A stretch of DNA of 64,000 nt from Endomychus coccineus. Its lineage: Eukaryota; Arthropoda; Insecta; Coleoptera; Endomychidae. Below are positions 22,976 to 35,034 of this stretch, piece by piece. The notes below the pieces were generated by a model that saw only the letters and a list, made by a program, of their open reading frames with translations, did not search any database and was not told the origin of the DNA. Each line of letters opens with the position of its first letter. Positions within the stretch are counted from its first letter, which is position 1. Position numbers and translations under genes: made by a program. The stretch spans positions 53,890,039-53,954,038 of the forward strand of contig OY294067.1 of NCBI GenBank assembly GCA_958510875.1, written 5' to 3'.

Positions 22976-24097
22976 TAGTCTAGAAGCCAGAGCGATATTG
23001 ATGGTCTGAACATTAACCCGATGGCACTATCGTCAATTCATCTCACAGACTGAATTTTCACCGACTGCTAGATCTCGAGATACAGCCTCCCCAAATTGTT
23101 TATTTTTCGACTGGAGGTTAACCCTTTTCAAATTGCGGTTACTTGAAAAGCATGCCATTTTCATACACTTCCACCATGTGCCATCATTTTATATCGTGTC
23201 CGTTTATCAGGCTAACCAGTTCAAAAATGGCCTGCAAGTTAACCCTCCCAAATCTGGTGGAAAATGTTCATTGGTATTGGCAATTGTTAAGATACCCTAT
23301 GCCATCAAAAGTTATCGGTCCATTTTCGAGTAATTGGCCATTATTTGCACCAAAAATGTTTTTTTTTCATTTTGTGGCTAAACCCTGTGGATTACAAGCT
23401 GACATGATGGCACCATGTCAAATAACTTTATAGGAGGTTAAATAAGGATTTAAAATTATTGCCATCACCCCTTGCCTATTTTAACCCCCCAGAATTCCTA
23501 AAACCACCCCAAAAAATATGAATAATATGGATAATATGACCAATTTTATGATTAGTCCATTATCGAGATTCTGGCTAGGTTTAGGTTCGAAACGGCCGAT
23601 TGTGTTCTGGGGGGTGGTTTTAGGTGCTTTTAGGGGGTTGAAATAGGCAAGGAGTGATGGCAATAATTTTAAATCTTTATTTGACCTCCAATAAAGTTAT
23701 TAAACATGGTGCCATCATGTTACCTTGTAATCCGCAAGGTTTAGTCAACAATTGCCAACACCAATGAACATTTTCCACCAGGTTTGGGAGGGTTAACTTG
23801 CAGTCCATTTTCGGTCCAATTTCAACTGGTCAGCCTGATAAACGGACACGATAAAAAATTATGGCATATGGTGGAACTGTATAAGAATGGCATGCTTTTC
23901 AAGTAAACGCAACTTGAAAAGTGTTAACCTCCAGTCAAAAAATAAACAATTTGCGGAGGCTGTATCTCGAGATCTATAGCAGCCGGCGAAAATTCGGTCT
24001 GTTAGATGAATTGGTCATTGAACCATCCTCTAACGATAAACCATAGTGCCATCGGGTCAATGTTCAAACCATCAATATCGCTCTGGCTCCTAGACTC
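22976..24097. mobile_element. Palindromic element, TAGTCTAG ends
   Basis: This element of about 1,122 bp folds back along almost its whole length around a centre near 23540. The ends are TAGTCTAGAAGCCAGAG and CTCTGGCTCCTAGACTC, with ATA outside both. Arm phrases include ATCTCGAGATACAGCCTCC, CATCCACC-type repeats and TTAACCCTCCCAAATCTGG. A close relative lies at 62480-63503. It is non-coding; the ORFs at 23133-23663 are palindrome readings. Confidence 0.8.
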
Positions 24098-26190
24098 ATA
24101 CTCTTTTGAGAATCTGTTAGGGCAAGCATTCTCTATAATTGTAACTGTGTTATTAAATCGAGACTAAAACTTATCTAGAATCTTCCCAAACTTTGAAATT
24201 TTACGTATCTGTGTTCACGGTCCAACTAGGACTTGAATTAAATTTGGTATTTAGATCAAAGTGAACTTATTTATTATTTCAACTATACTTCGGCCATTCT
24301 ATCCTTCGTGAGTTTAACTTAATAAACAAGTTAAGACTACATAATATTACGTGTTATAGTTATTATACCTGTTATATTATAAGTTTTGAAGAGTTACATA
24401 CAAAAAAGGAACTGTGTTAATTTTATCAACCAGCTCATTCATTTTAACAACTCAAATTTGATATAACGTAAAGTGCAAAAAAATAATAATACAGGAATCT
24501 ATTTATTTTAATTACTTATCAAGTAAGAGGCTACTAATTTGAATAATAAAATATATTTGTATAATCTGACATCTTTGTTACCGTTGGTTTAGTTAAAATA
24601 AGAATTTATTGTAGACATTAAATATTTTTGTTGTTATTATGCTATTTTACTTATGCGGAATGTAAAAAAGATCCCTAAAATAATTGGGATTTCGGTGTCC
24701 TCTCCAGGACAAACTATAGTTATTTTTTGTAAAATATGTGTTCAAACGTAATATATTTGTTTTCTACTTTGTATTCAACGAACTTGAGAAGATGAAAATA
24801 CCACAATAATTACGAATTACACGAAATTGAAAGGAAGGACAATAAAAATGAGAACGGCAAATACCGAGTTTGTGTACCATAGGCGGAGAATAAACTGATT
24901 ATCGCGCCAAAGGTGTACCACATACAAAGAAGTATTATTCCTCCCACGAGATATGTGCAACATCACCAAGATGCCTTTGTTAAGGCGAAGGGATATTATT
25001 CATTAGCTATACGATTTGATTTACTTTTTACACATATCTCCTTAGGGTTTGGTCAAAAGACAGGACACCAAAGGGGACTCCAGAGGATTTGCAATGCCAC
25101 TTCGCATCGATAATAAATATCCCTTCCAAATGAACTTCATTACACCCCGTTAACGATACCCATCTATATAAGAATTGAGAAATAAATAATGAACATTTCT
25201 CTAGTCTAGATCTATCTAGACTAGAGATACCGTATAACTGATGTCAATTAGATTTGTAAAACAAATGCGTAAGGTATATGTGTATGAAACTGTTGGCCGG
25301 GCAGTGGAGAGAAAATCGGGACCTAAAGGTAGTGGACCGAACCCCCGCCCCCTCACTTTGTTCTTGGAAACTAATTTGTTCTTGTTCCACAAATAATCTA
25401 ATAAAGATAATTATATGTTGTTTTAGTTTCGATTTTATTTTAAAATAGTACCTACCATATCTAGTCATAGGAATCCCATTGATATGGAAATCAACAAATG
25501 AACGAAATACTATTTCCACAAAGGTAAATAGGTCTCTTTAGATCGACCAGTAGTAGCATTTTTGTCGATAGGGTATTTATACCTTGATAAACATGATGAC
25601 CGGTAGCACTCCAGCTTCCTCGTTCTTCTATAAGCTGCAGTATTACTGTCAATATACAGAAACCTATAAATTACCTTTATGCACATGTGTGGTTTAGGTA
25701 GGCCGTATACTGTATAAACAGTACCTAAACAGTGCTTTATTAATAAATCTTAAATCGGGAAAAAATTGGTATATGGTCTCTAAAAAAATGTTGTTCGAAT
25801 AGGTTTCGCGATGCAAATTGAAAAATAATGATCACATCAAAAAGTTTTTCCGTCTCACATTCTAAATTGTCATTTTCCATGAATTATTTAACACAAGACT
25901 CAATGCTCTATCCTCTAACCATTCAATTTGGCAACAAACCTTGAAGCCTTGCTTAGTAGATGATGAAATAGAAGTACAGCTTTAGATTTTATGTAACTTT
26001 GGTTGCAGCCGTTGTAATGTTGTTTACATACTATCGTTATAAGTAAACGTGGGTGTTTCACAATTGAATGAACATTGATTTACATAATTAGTGCACAAAA
26101 TATCATTAATATTTATGTCGCATAGATAGCAAGTCACTATTTATGACATCCGTATGACGTTTTGTTATATAATTTAGTTGACACTCACCT
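24098..26190. other. Intergenic, little recognised
   Basis: No gene was identified. It contains a perfect hairpin, TCTCTAGTCTAGA / TCTAGACTAGAGA, at 25198-25227 with a 4-base loop. Short ORFs at 24913-25113 and 25244-25519 match no family I know. Confidence 0.4.
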
Positions 26191-26560
26191 TTTTCCACAT
26201 AAAATAACAACTTATATAAAGCACTTTTCAACTGCGATGCAGTCATTACCAAAGACGTATGTTAACTAAATGTAAACTAAGATTAAGAAGGAAAGCGAAA
26301 TACGCTTAGGGAAAGGGTTGATTACAACCAGTAACAGGTTGTTATGTTAATTCTAATAAATGAAAATGTGTACTTCTTGGTTCAATTATCCTCAGCAGCT
26401 AAAGTAATTGTCATTATTGATTGTTTTCGATAGGAGATAAATTAAAATTCAATGAATGATCTATATGTTTATACATTAGAAGCTCTAGAAATGTATAAAC
26501 ATAGAGGTCATTTATTGAATTTTGATTTATCTCCTATAGAAAACAATCCATCATTACAAG
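26190..26560 (+). repeat. Dispersed repeat with 58-bp-arm hairpin
   Basis: This is the partner of 13190-13560. Its right part forms an inverted repeat with arms of about 58 bp (about 26421-26480 and 26490-26549), pairing ATAGGAGATAAAT, ATTCAAT and ATGTTTATACATT. The copy at 13.5 kb has only one arm. An exon-like stretch with splice signals at 26666-26731 (QEVKLLENTLELGYCEARR) follows but is unsupported. Confidence 0.5.
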
Positions 26561-26774
26561 TACTTCAATAAACGTCAGGTCAAGTCCAGGAACACATATT
26601 TATAAGTGATTATTTGTTCACTAATAGGATTATTGACTACCTGGACTTTCTGATGTTCTTTTCAGCCAAGAAGTAAAGCTATTAGAAAATACTCTTGAAC
26701 TTGGGTATTGTGAGGCTCGAAGACTAACAGGTAATATGTATAACTGAGGAACTGAGGTATGTCCTGCGGCTAGC

Positions 26775-28556
26775 GTGAAGAAAATATATTGTCTTCGTCA
26801 GCGAAAAATTAAGCGCATTCTGCTTGAACTCAGTTTCAAAAAGTCAGACGGAATTCCACCTGTTGTCCTCAAGGACTCGAGAGAGAACTACCAGGCCGGA
26901 GAGAATACTGGCAGTAGATTCAGCAAGCAACACCTCTTCGCGGTTCTCGAGACAAGTAACCCTTCGGGGCCAAACTAACGTTGCCACTGCAAAAGATCCG
27001 ATGAACTGGGCACCGCATACAGTTCACCTCTAAAACCACGAGGGCGTGCCTTCTTATTCCAGGGATGCTGGTCGGAACGGATTCACGGGCGTGGTAGACA
27101 CATGCGGAAGGCCAAACTTGAACGAGGCCGGCGATGGTTCGTAAACGCAGCTTAGGCTAACACGAGCAGGCGAGAGGGGCTATTCCTCAGGAGTCAGGGG
27201 GAATAGTCAGCAAGTACGGTGCCTACTACGCCAAAATGTATGTGGGTTCTCGCTTAAAGTAACCCTTGTCAGATCGAGCAAGGCGAAAGAAGGTACCTCT
27301 GCGAAACGTCAGGTAAACGGTGCACCACATGTCGTTTACCCATAAAAACCACGGTGCGGTGCCTTCCTATCCCAGACGACTGGTCGAAATGGATTCACGG
27401 CCGTGGTGACATATGCGGTAGGCTATTTGAACGCTTACTCGTAGCGTTCCTGGTGAAACAGGTAATTACGAGGAGGTGGAGTTGGCTATTGCCCAGAAGG
27501 GGCAGTAACATAGTCTAGCAAGCAGAGCCCTGTAGAGTGGAGGATTTTTCACACTACAGGGTCCACCTAAAGTAGTCCCGCCGGGGGCGAAACAACCAGC
27601 TGCCCCTGCGTGGGTAAATGCTGCACCACACGGCACTACCCCTAAAGTCCGGTGTCTGTGCTTCATATGCCAGGTCTCTGGGAAATTGATTCGCGGCCGA
27701 GGCAAAGATGTGTGGTAGACCGATGATAAGAGGTCGACGGTGACTCGTCACACGGAGTAGTCGTAAAATGACGCGAACACGAGTAGACTGGGGGAGAGGG
27801 GCCCAGATGGTTCAAAAGACCGTCTCCTCTCCAATCTAGGCGTTGGTCTCTGTCGGGCAGTGGCGTGCTGTTGATAGTTAGGAGAGGGCAAGTACGTGAA
27901 CGTTTTAAGTCCGCCGGATAGGTAAACGGGGGGCCCAGCCCCCAAATTCTCAACATGTTGTCCTCAAGGAATGTGCTCCTGAATTAACACCAGTTTTCTG
28001 CAGGTTCACTCTTTCATACAAACATGGTACTTTCTGCCAGCTGGAAGATAGCTAGAGTCCAGCCAATTTCAAAAAAGGAAAGAAGACCCTTCCCAATAAT
28101 TATAGACTCATTGCAAAGATACTAGTGTTATATCTTAAGTGATGGAGGAAGCTATCAACATCGAGCTCATCCAATACCTAGAGAGCTCCAAAATCGTGAA
28201 TATGGCTTTCATCAGCAAAGATACGTAACAGATCTATGCAGAAATCTATTGAAAAACATGGAAACTCTCTAGTTGTAGCCTTGGATATCTCCAAAGCATT
28301 TCACCGAGTCTGGCACCAAAGCCTTCTTGGGAAACTTCCGTCATATGGTTTGCCGCCTCAACTTTGTCGCTTACTATCGAGTTTTCTTTCAGGTAGATCA
28401 CTCCATGTGGTGATTGGCAAATATCCTCCGATACAATGGCTATCAACGCTAGGGTTCCACAGGGATCGGTCTTGACACCAATTTTGTTTCTGCTCCATAT
28501 CAACGATCTGCTGGAAGTGACCACCTGTCCCGTCTACCGCTTTCTCCTCTAGAGCC
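26775..28556 (+). pseudogene. LINE reverse transcriptase, split by a 1,080-bp insertion
   Basis: The left part, 26775-26875, reads KKSDGIPPVVLK, the early finger motif of I/Jockey-type reverse transcriptases. After removal of the insert (26876-27955), coding resumes as KECAPELTPV, FPASWKIARVQP, then VVALDISKAFHRVWHQSLLG, LPSYGLPPQLC, FLSGRSLHVV and a frameshifted GVPQGSVLTP with LLHINDLLE. The Asp in LDISKAF is the first catalytic Asp. The element is truncated before YADD, near 28556. Frameshifts near 28075, 28190 and 28440 show it is dead. The stretch 28560-28980 shows nothing more. Confidence 0.8.
26876..27955. mobile_element. GC-rich 1,080-bp insertion of unknown class
   Basis: The insert interrupts the LINE and is flanked by a perfect 15-bp duplication, TGTTGTCCTCAAGGA, at 26861-26875 and 27956-27970. 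It is strikingly GC-rich for this window. It is built of three diverged tandem units of about 300 bp sharing GTGCACCACA, GTGCCTTCCTATCCCAG-type, GGATTCACGGCCGTGGT-type and GACATATGCGGTAGGC-type blocks (about 27023-27115, 27345-27425 and 27650-27720). It has no long ORF that I recognise, no poly-A, no TIR and no LTR. The long target duplication suggests target-primed retrotransposition, perhaps of a LINE 5' UTR array or a non-autonomous partner. Confidence 0.65.
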
Positions 28557-28982
28557 CCCATACCATCCAATAAACCCAGATGAGCGAGACAGAGACAGGT
28601 TGAAGCAATTGATGGGGATCTGGCAACGATTTCGAAATGGGGATCTGATAATCTAGTAGAGAGAAAACTTGGTTTTCATAATGATCGGATAATAATCTAC
28701 GAATTATTAGTTTTTGAAATAATATGTAGTACATATTATTATAATTTAGATACCTTAACAGTAGACTGCAAATCATCTTATTGAACATACTTGTAACAAA
28801 ATTGATATTAATTAATTGGGTTATCTGAGCTATCGAATAAAAGGTGAGGGTTTAATATGTGAATGTTATATTAATTCAGGAAAGTATAAATATTCGGGGT
28901 TTTCTTATAAATGACTAATTCGAAAAGCTATGATCAATTGATCACGTGTGTTCCCTCACTCGTTAATGTTGGTTAAGTTGGA

Positions 28983-29985
28983 TATTTATTTATTTATTTA
29001 TTTATTTATTTATTGAACCAGTTTGAAAAGAAAATATACAATTTTTCCAGTATACTCTCACGGAGGTAAACACAGTGTGTTTGTGAGACTGGTTGCTTAA
29101 AACTAAGAGAATAATTATAAACTAAACTAGATTATACTTAACTAAAAAAATAGACTTTGATATTAAAGTAGAAAATTAATATTAAGGTAAATTTGATTTT
29201 GATCATTATTATTATTGTTGTTATTATTATTATCCTTTTTTTTATTGTTTATTCAAATTATATTTCATGCAACATTAATATTTTCAGTTCTTTTTTTCTT
29301 TTGATTTTATTTACAATAGTTTCATATTCATTAGGTAGGCTATTAAATATAAGAATTGCTTTGACATAACTCCTTTTACTGCTTACTGTTTTCGTTTTTT
29401 TGGGCAATTGAATGCTCTTATATCTAGTAACTCTGGTTGACTCAACAAATATTTTGGAAAAGGTTTCATAATGGTATAATATTGATTCTAGAGCAAATTG
29501 TTGCTCAATGTTACATGGAACTTTTTCATTTAAAAATCTATTTTTACTAATTATTTTTAATAATTTATATTGCAATCTTCGTAGTAAGATTATTTGTGTT
29601 GGGTAGGTACCTCCCCAAGCTATGATACCATAACTTAATATACTATGAAATAGTGCATAATAGATTATCATTAGGGTCTTTTGCTGCATGATTTTCGATA
29701 ATTTTCTAAAGATAAAGACTAAATATACTATTTGCTCAATATGAGTATTCTATTTCAATCTATAATCCAAAATTAAACCTAGATATTTACTTTGTTCGAG
29801 CCTTTTTACATCTTTGTTTTTGATTGCTATTTGCATTGTGTCTGGTACACTATCACAATAATTAGCGAACGTTATAAATACAGTTTTATCAATATTTAGT
29901 GACAATTTATTTAATGCTAGCCAGTCAGCTATTTCATTCAATTGGCTATCAACAGTTCTACTTCTACAATCATAGAAAACTTCAT
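28983..29985 (-). mobile_element. 5'-truncated LINE with (TAAA)n tail
   Basis: On the minus strand the coding end of a non-LTR element is followed by an AT-rich 3' UTR and ends in seven or more TAAA-type repeats (28983-29013 as TTTA on the + strand). The 5' end breaks off near 29985, where it abuts an integrase relic. Simple-repeat tails of this kind are normal for several LINE clades. Confidence 0.75.
29258..29973 (-). pseudogene. LINE reverse transcriptase, thumb and C-terminus
   Basis: The minus frame reads SQLNEIADWLALNKLSLNID, KTVFITF, EQSKYLGLILDYRLK, then one TAG at 29747-29749 where Trp is usual. It continues NTHIEQIVYLV, then IIYYALFHSILSYGIIAWGG and LLRRLQYKLLKIISK. These are palm/thumb motifs of Jockey- or CR1-type elements; clade assignment needs a tree. 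One nonsense codon in about 240 codons suggests a fairly young copy. Confidence 0.8.
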
Positions 29986-30402
29986 TAATCATTATATTAT
30001 ATGTTTTGGTGTCCCATCTCAAATAACCACAGATGTAGGTGGACAATTTGAATCAAACACGTTTTCTGAATTTTTAAAATTAATTGGAATACAGAGAATT
30101 CGAACAACAAGTTATAATCCAAAAAGCAACGGCATGGTTGAATGTTTTCATAGACAACTGAAATCAGTCATTATAGTCAGCGAAAACAATGGGTAGATCA
30201 ATTACCAGTTTTATTATTGGGTTTTCGCACTGCTATTAAAGAGGATCTAGGTTGTTCTTCTGCAAAATTAGTATATGGACAATCATTGAGAGTTTCAGGA
30301 GACATTTTTACTTCTTCTCCATTAACAATTAAGACATCTGATTTTATTTGTGACCGCCTTTCTCGGGAAAAGATAAGTTTTCTTGATAAGCGGAAAATCT
30401 GA
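29945..30402 (+). pseudogene. Gypsy-type integrase fragment
   Basis: The + frame reads TIIENFINHYI, FGVPSQITTDVGGQFES, GIQRIRTTSYNPKSNGMVE and FHRQLK. This is the DDE integrase core of an LTR retrotransposon: the Asp of TTDVGGQF, and the expected Glu in GMVE. A frameshift near 30190 is followed by QWVDQLPVLLLGFRTAIKED and SSAKLVYGQSLRVSGD. No LTRs or other pol domains are in the window. The left end is cut by the LINE. Confidence 0.8.
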
Positions 30403-30410
30403 AAAGGGTC

Positions 30411-31985
30411 ACCACCGAGATGGGTGGTCTAGGGTTGAATATTTCCCGTTGACTGGAATCTGACAGATATGAATGGATTTATTCCTCACAAGTAAAACGC
30501 AGATGTTTATATATACAGTTTATTAAATGAAATTAGTGATTCTAGGAAACATTTGTACAAAAGAAAATATATATTTACACCTAGTCTAAATAAACAATAA
30601 TTTCAATAAATCAAGTTAACTAATTAGGTCAAGTATTTGGCCTAGTCGAGATAGTTTACAGCAATTAAACAATCGAGGGTTCGAATATAATTCAAATAAG
30701 AATATCTACTCGCGTAATACGGTTGTTTACCTCGAACAGATGGTCTTCGGTGGAAAAAATTTTTAACGCCAAGTGATGTATGTTTGGAACGTTGACCGTA
30801 ATAAGAAACTAGCAGAAATAAGTCAAGAGTAAGTCAGTATCTGGAGCACTGTCGACACAGGTGACTTCATTTATTTCGAATCGTCGAAATTTACGTGTTC
30901 GATAATAATATTCGAGTTCTTTAATAATAGGGTCAATTCATTTTAATCTATGTTTATTAATTTTAAATTTTTATTTAATACATTTATATCAACATACATA
31001 GCAACCAATCAACAGAAATTTATATCGACAATTTTGTATAACAACGCAAACATTATAATCAATCAACAAAAACTTTTATACGCCTTTGTGTGAAGTTATT
31101 CGCATTGTAACATGTAAAAGATTCATTCATACTACTAATTTGATAAATAAATCAATGAAATTATTTTTTGAAAACAAAACGTAATAAACGCAAGAAATCT
31201 AGAATTACATTTAGAATATGTCCATATCAAATATAACACATTTCAAATAGGAATAATTTAAATTGATTCCTATATTATGCATTGAAGATAATGAGGGCAA
31301 TTTAATTAAGTAAGTGCGATTGTAAAGCGGTCTAATTTCACCTTAAATTTATTCCTTATTATCTTATATTATACATATATGTATGTAGTTTTATTTAAAT
31401 CCAATTCAAGTAGTGAATAACGGATTACAATGATTAATGAAGTTACAAATGTATTGAGTCGGTCAATTGGTGAATAATAGTATCGCAAAGAATTTATTTA
31501 ACAATGCTTATATCAGCATAAATACAAAATGTAAACTATTTCATCTATACGGATACGCCATGTCCTTGCAATGCATGTATATAAACTGTAATTTCTTACG
31601 TCATGGATATGATAGTTTGGGTAAGGTTGGTGTATCAAATACAAAGCATTCATATTGGTAATTTCAGTTCAATGTCAAGAAAAATGTGAAGGAACCTTTC
31701 GAAATATATCAAATTATTTGTATTTAGGAAATATGTAAATCATTGTTCATTAACATAATAATTTTATGGTGTAACAACACATTTTTCTCCAGGTATCACA
31801 TTGCATAGGAATCTCGGGATCGACATTCTGTGAAATTTCCGCATTGCAAAAGCAATTGTTATTTTTTGCCCCCTGCGTGTTCAATAAGAATAGAATTTCC
31901 TATTCATTATGGTAAACGGTTTTAGTCGAGGAAATAAAGCAGAAGAAAGGTCAAAATAAAAAATAGATCATTTTATTCATGTTAT
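30411..31985. other. Spacer, little recognised
   Basis: A short GC-richer lead (30411-30470) may be trailing LTR-element sequence. The rest is AT-rich with no gene recognised; the 64-aa ORF at 31467-31661 resembles nothing known. Confidence 0.35.
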
Positions 31986-32286
31986 GTACATAATATGTTT
32001 ACACTCGTCATCTAAAATATGAATAAGATCACAATATTAAATTTAAAAACTTATTTAAACAAATTCTTCTGTGGAATAAAATATATTATTTAAAAGAATA
32101 TTATTAACTGATTTCTTGAATTTTTTCAATGGTGATTCTCTAAAGGTTTCGGGCAAATTTATTGAAATATTGAAGCGGTAAAACTTTTGGGCCATTTTGA
32201 GATTTTTTAAGTCTAAAAAAATGCTCACTCAAGGAGTACTTATCTCTGCAATTATGTGCATACTTAAGACATTCACCCTGTATATA

Positions 32287-33117
32287 CAGGGTGTCTCATA
32301 TTTTAATCGGGGAAATTTAATAGACGATAGAAAATTTGATTTTGAGAAAAAAATTCCTAACATATATGCACATACGCTTAGCTTTTGAGATACAGGGTGT
32401 TGAAATTGATAAAAAAAATTTCGTTTTTTGCGAATATCTCCGGAACCGTTTATCGTACAGAAAACAGCTTTCGCAAGCATTTTTTACTCATAGTTTTCTA
32501 CACAAAAAAGGTACTCATTGTTATGAGCTCTAAAGTTGACCGTTTTGGAGAAAAATCAAGTTTTATGTTGAAAAACATGGTCAATTTTTTGATTTTGTTA
32601 GTAGTTCTAACGTTTGAATAAATTTTGTTTAATTAGTAAGAATTGACCATGTTTTCCAACATAAAAGTTGATTTTTCCCGAAAACGGTCAACTTTAGAGC
32701 TTATGACCAAGAGTACCTTTTTTGTGTAGAAAACATTGGCGGTTCAAATGGTTGTCTCAAAACCGTACTTTTTCCAGTGACGTAGAAGTTGGGGAGGAAA
32801 ACACCCACTACCCCTTTCAAAATCTTCACAAACTATGACTAAAAAAAAATTTTTATCACACAGAACATAGCTAAAAACAAAATTTTCATCACACAGAACC
32901 TAGCTTACTATGCGTAGAAAATGCGTACGAAAGCTGTTTTCTGTACGATAAACGGTTCCGGAGATATTCGCGAAAAACGAATTTTTTGTTTAATTTCAAC
33001 ACCCTTGTATCTCAAAAATTAAGCGTCTGTGCATATATGTTAATAGGAACTTTTCTTCTCGGAATCAAATTTTCTATCGACTGTTGAAGTTCTGCTACAA
33101 AAACCTGGGACACCCTG
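32287..33117. mobile_element. Palindromic MITE C
   Basis: The element is 831 bp, CAGGGTGTCTCATATTTT at the left and GGGACACCCTG at the right, with TA outside both. It is the same palindromic family as A and B, but its two ends differ: the right end has an A-type outer segment, and part of the left arm is deleted. That asymmetry suggests recombination between subfamilies. Confidence 0.8.
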
Positions 33118-33121
33118 TATA

Positions 33122-34034
33122 CAGGTGTCTCAGATTTTAATCGAGAAAATTTAATAGACGATAGAAAATTTGATTTTGAGAAAAAATTCCTGATAACATA
33201 TATGCACAGACGCTTAGTTTTTGAGATACAGGGTGTTGTGATTGATAAAAAAATTTCGTTTTTTGCGAATATCTCCGGAACCGTTTATCGTACAGAAAAC
33301 AGCTTTTGCAAGCATTTTCTACGCATAGTAAGCTATGTTCTGTGTGATGAAAATTTTGTTTTTAGTCATAATTGGTGAAGATTTTGAAGGGGTAGTTGGT
33401 GTTTTTCTCCAACTTCTAGGCCACTGGAAAAAGTACGGTTTGGAGACAACCATTTGAACCGCCAATGTTTTCTACACAAAAAAGGTACTCGTGGTCATAA
33501 GCTCTAAAGTTGACAGTTTTCGAGAAAAATCAACTTTTATGTTGAAAAATATGGTCAATTCTTACTAATTAAACAAAATTTATCCAAACTTTAGAACAAG
33601 TAACAAAACCAAAAAATTGACCATGTTTTTCAACATAAAATTTGATTTTTCCCGAAAACGGTCAACTTTAGAGCTTATGACCAAGAGTACCTTTTTTGTG
33701 TAGAAAACATTGGCGGTTCAAATGGTTGTCTCAAAACCGTACTTTTCCAGTGGCGTAGAAGTTGGGGAGAAAAATACCAACTACCCCTTCAAAATCTTCA
33801 CCAATTATGACTAAAAAAAATGTTTGTATCACACAGAACATAGCTTACTATGAGTAGAAAATGCTTGCAAAAGCTGTTTCCTGTACGATAAACGGTTCCG
33901 GAGATATTCGCAAAAAACGAATTTTTTTTATCAATTTCAACACCCTGTATCTCAAAAACTAAGCGTCTGTGCAGATATGTTACTAAGAATTTTTTTTCTA
34001 TTTAATTTTCCCGATTAAAATCTGAGACCCCCTG
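33122..34034. mobile_element. Palindromic MITE D
   Basis: The element is 913 bp and directly abuts MITE C through TATA. The left end reads CAGGTGTCTCAG (two bases short) and the right end CTGAGACCCCCTG. The arms pair through AACGGTCAACTTTAGAGC and ACATTGGCGGTTCAAATG. It is non-coding. Confidence 0.8.
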
Positions 34035-34397
34035 TATACAGATTTGGGAATGTTAATATACCTAATCCCTTGAATGCTTTTCTACAGCAGTCCCTATAAC
34101 CAATACTCGCAACAATTCTTATCGCTCCCCTTTGTAATCGGAAAATCTCATTTTTTTAGAACAATTACTTCAAACTAAAATAGCGTAGCATAACTGGCTT
34201 CCAATCAAAGAAAAATATGCAGTCTTTATAATACACTATAAAAGCGGCAGAACTGCTTTTCATGATTTTTCTTTTAATCGATTCTAGAAATCATATAAAA
34301 AAAATGTTACTAGTTTATTTTTTCATGATATGCATTTTTGCATTTCTACATAGAAAAATGCACATTTTTAAATGCATTTCTAGGATAATGCTAAAAA

Positions 34398-35017
34398 TGT
34401 CATCTCCAGGTATTTTTTTTAATATGCTCTGAAATAAAACGAAATTCGTATCACGGTTTTTTTTGTGCGACAACGTGGAGTAATAATAATAATAATAATA
34501 GTATTGAAAAAGAGAAAGTTTTTTTCAAACATCTGCAGCACCGCGCCTCGTTTCTTTGCTCGTTGTTATAGTACACGGTATAAGAACCTTTGTTATGGCA
34601 GGGTTGTTGTTGTTATACAGCTTCAAAGTATTTTTCTTAAGAAATAAAATAAAAGTGATTAAATTGGTAAAAAGGTGTACTAAATTCAATGTTTTGAAAT
34701 TAACTTTTTGCTCCATCAACAGATTGATGTATTCGAAAAAAAAAACGAAGCATTCGCTAGTTTCAGTTATTTAAACTGCGTCATGTGACGTATTATTCTA
34801 GCTTTAGCAATACAATATTTAAGTTTGTCTTCAGTTTTTACCTTGTAAAATATGTTTTTTATTATATTATATTACACATATATAAAATTCCCTGAAGAAG
34901 ACGACAGTAGTCGTAGTCGGAATCTGGCCGCGGAACCGTGTTCAGCGACCCCAAAAATCCCCAATACGAATTTGATTGCATTTAGAGCATATTAAAAAAA
35001 ACTACCTGAAGATGACC
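34398..35017. repeat. Inverted repeat arms around a microsatellite region
   Basis: GTCATCTCCAGGTA followed by TTTTTTAATATGCTCT (about 34398-34430) is inverted at about 34984-35017. Between them lie an ATA/AAT microsatellite (about 34482-34500) and the first copy of a motif like GCGACCCCAAAAATCCCC (34949-34966). Confidence 0.55.
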
Positions 35018-35034
35018 TAGACAATAAGGGTATC

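Larger units (their letters stand above)
31990..34262 (-). pseudogene. LINE reverse transcriptase C-terminus split by two MITEs
   Basis: The minus strand from about 34262 to 34036 reads QKRAIRI-type, EYWLYG and CCRKAFKGLGILTFPN-type phrases in shifting frames. After the two MITEs (32287-34034) it resumes at 32286 as YRVNVLSMHIIAEIS, then AQKFYRFNISINLPETFRES, LKKFKKSVNNILL and FYSTEEF. The latter is the standard C-terminal tail of many Jockey/CR1-type proteins. Because coding resumes exactly at the TA, the CACCCTGTA at 32276-32284 is host LINE coding sequence and not a MITE end. Confidence 0.7.

Noticed and set aside
26666..26731. Exon-like stretch with acceptor TTTTCAG and donor GTAATA, weakly like the end of the first CPAP1 exon seen
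   Set aside because: Similarity rests on a few residues (LELG) and no other exon of a second CPAP gene is seen; it stays a curiosity.
28983..29013. TTTA repeat run as a CRISPR or regulatory array
   Set aside because: It is the simple-repeat tail of the adjoining minus-strand LINE.
32272..32286. CACCCTGTATA just left of MITE C as the right end of another MITE
   Set aside because: It is host LINE coding sequence (YRVNV on the minus strand) that continues correctly once the MITEs are removed.
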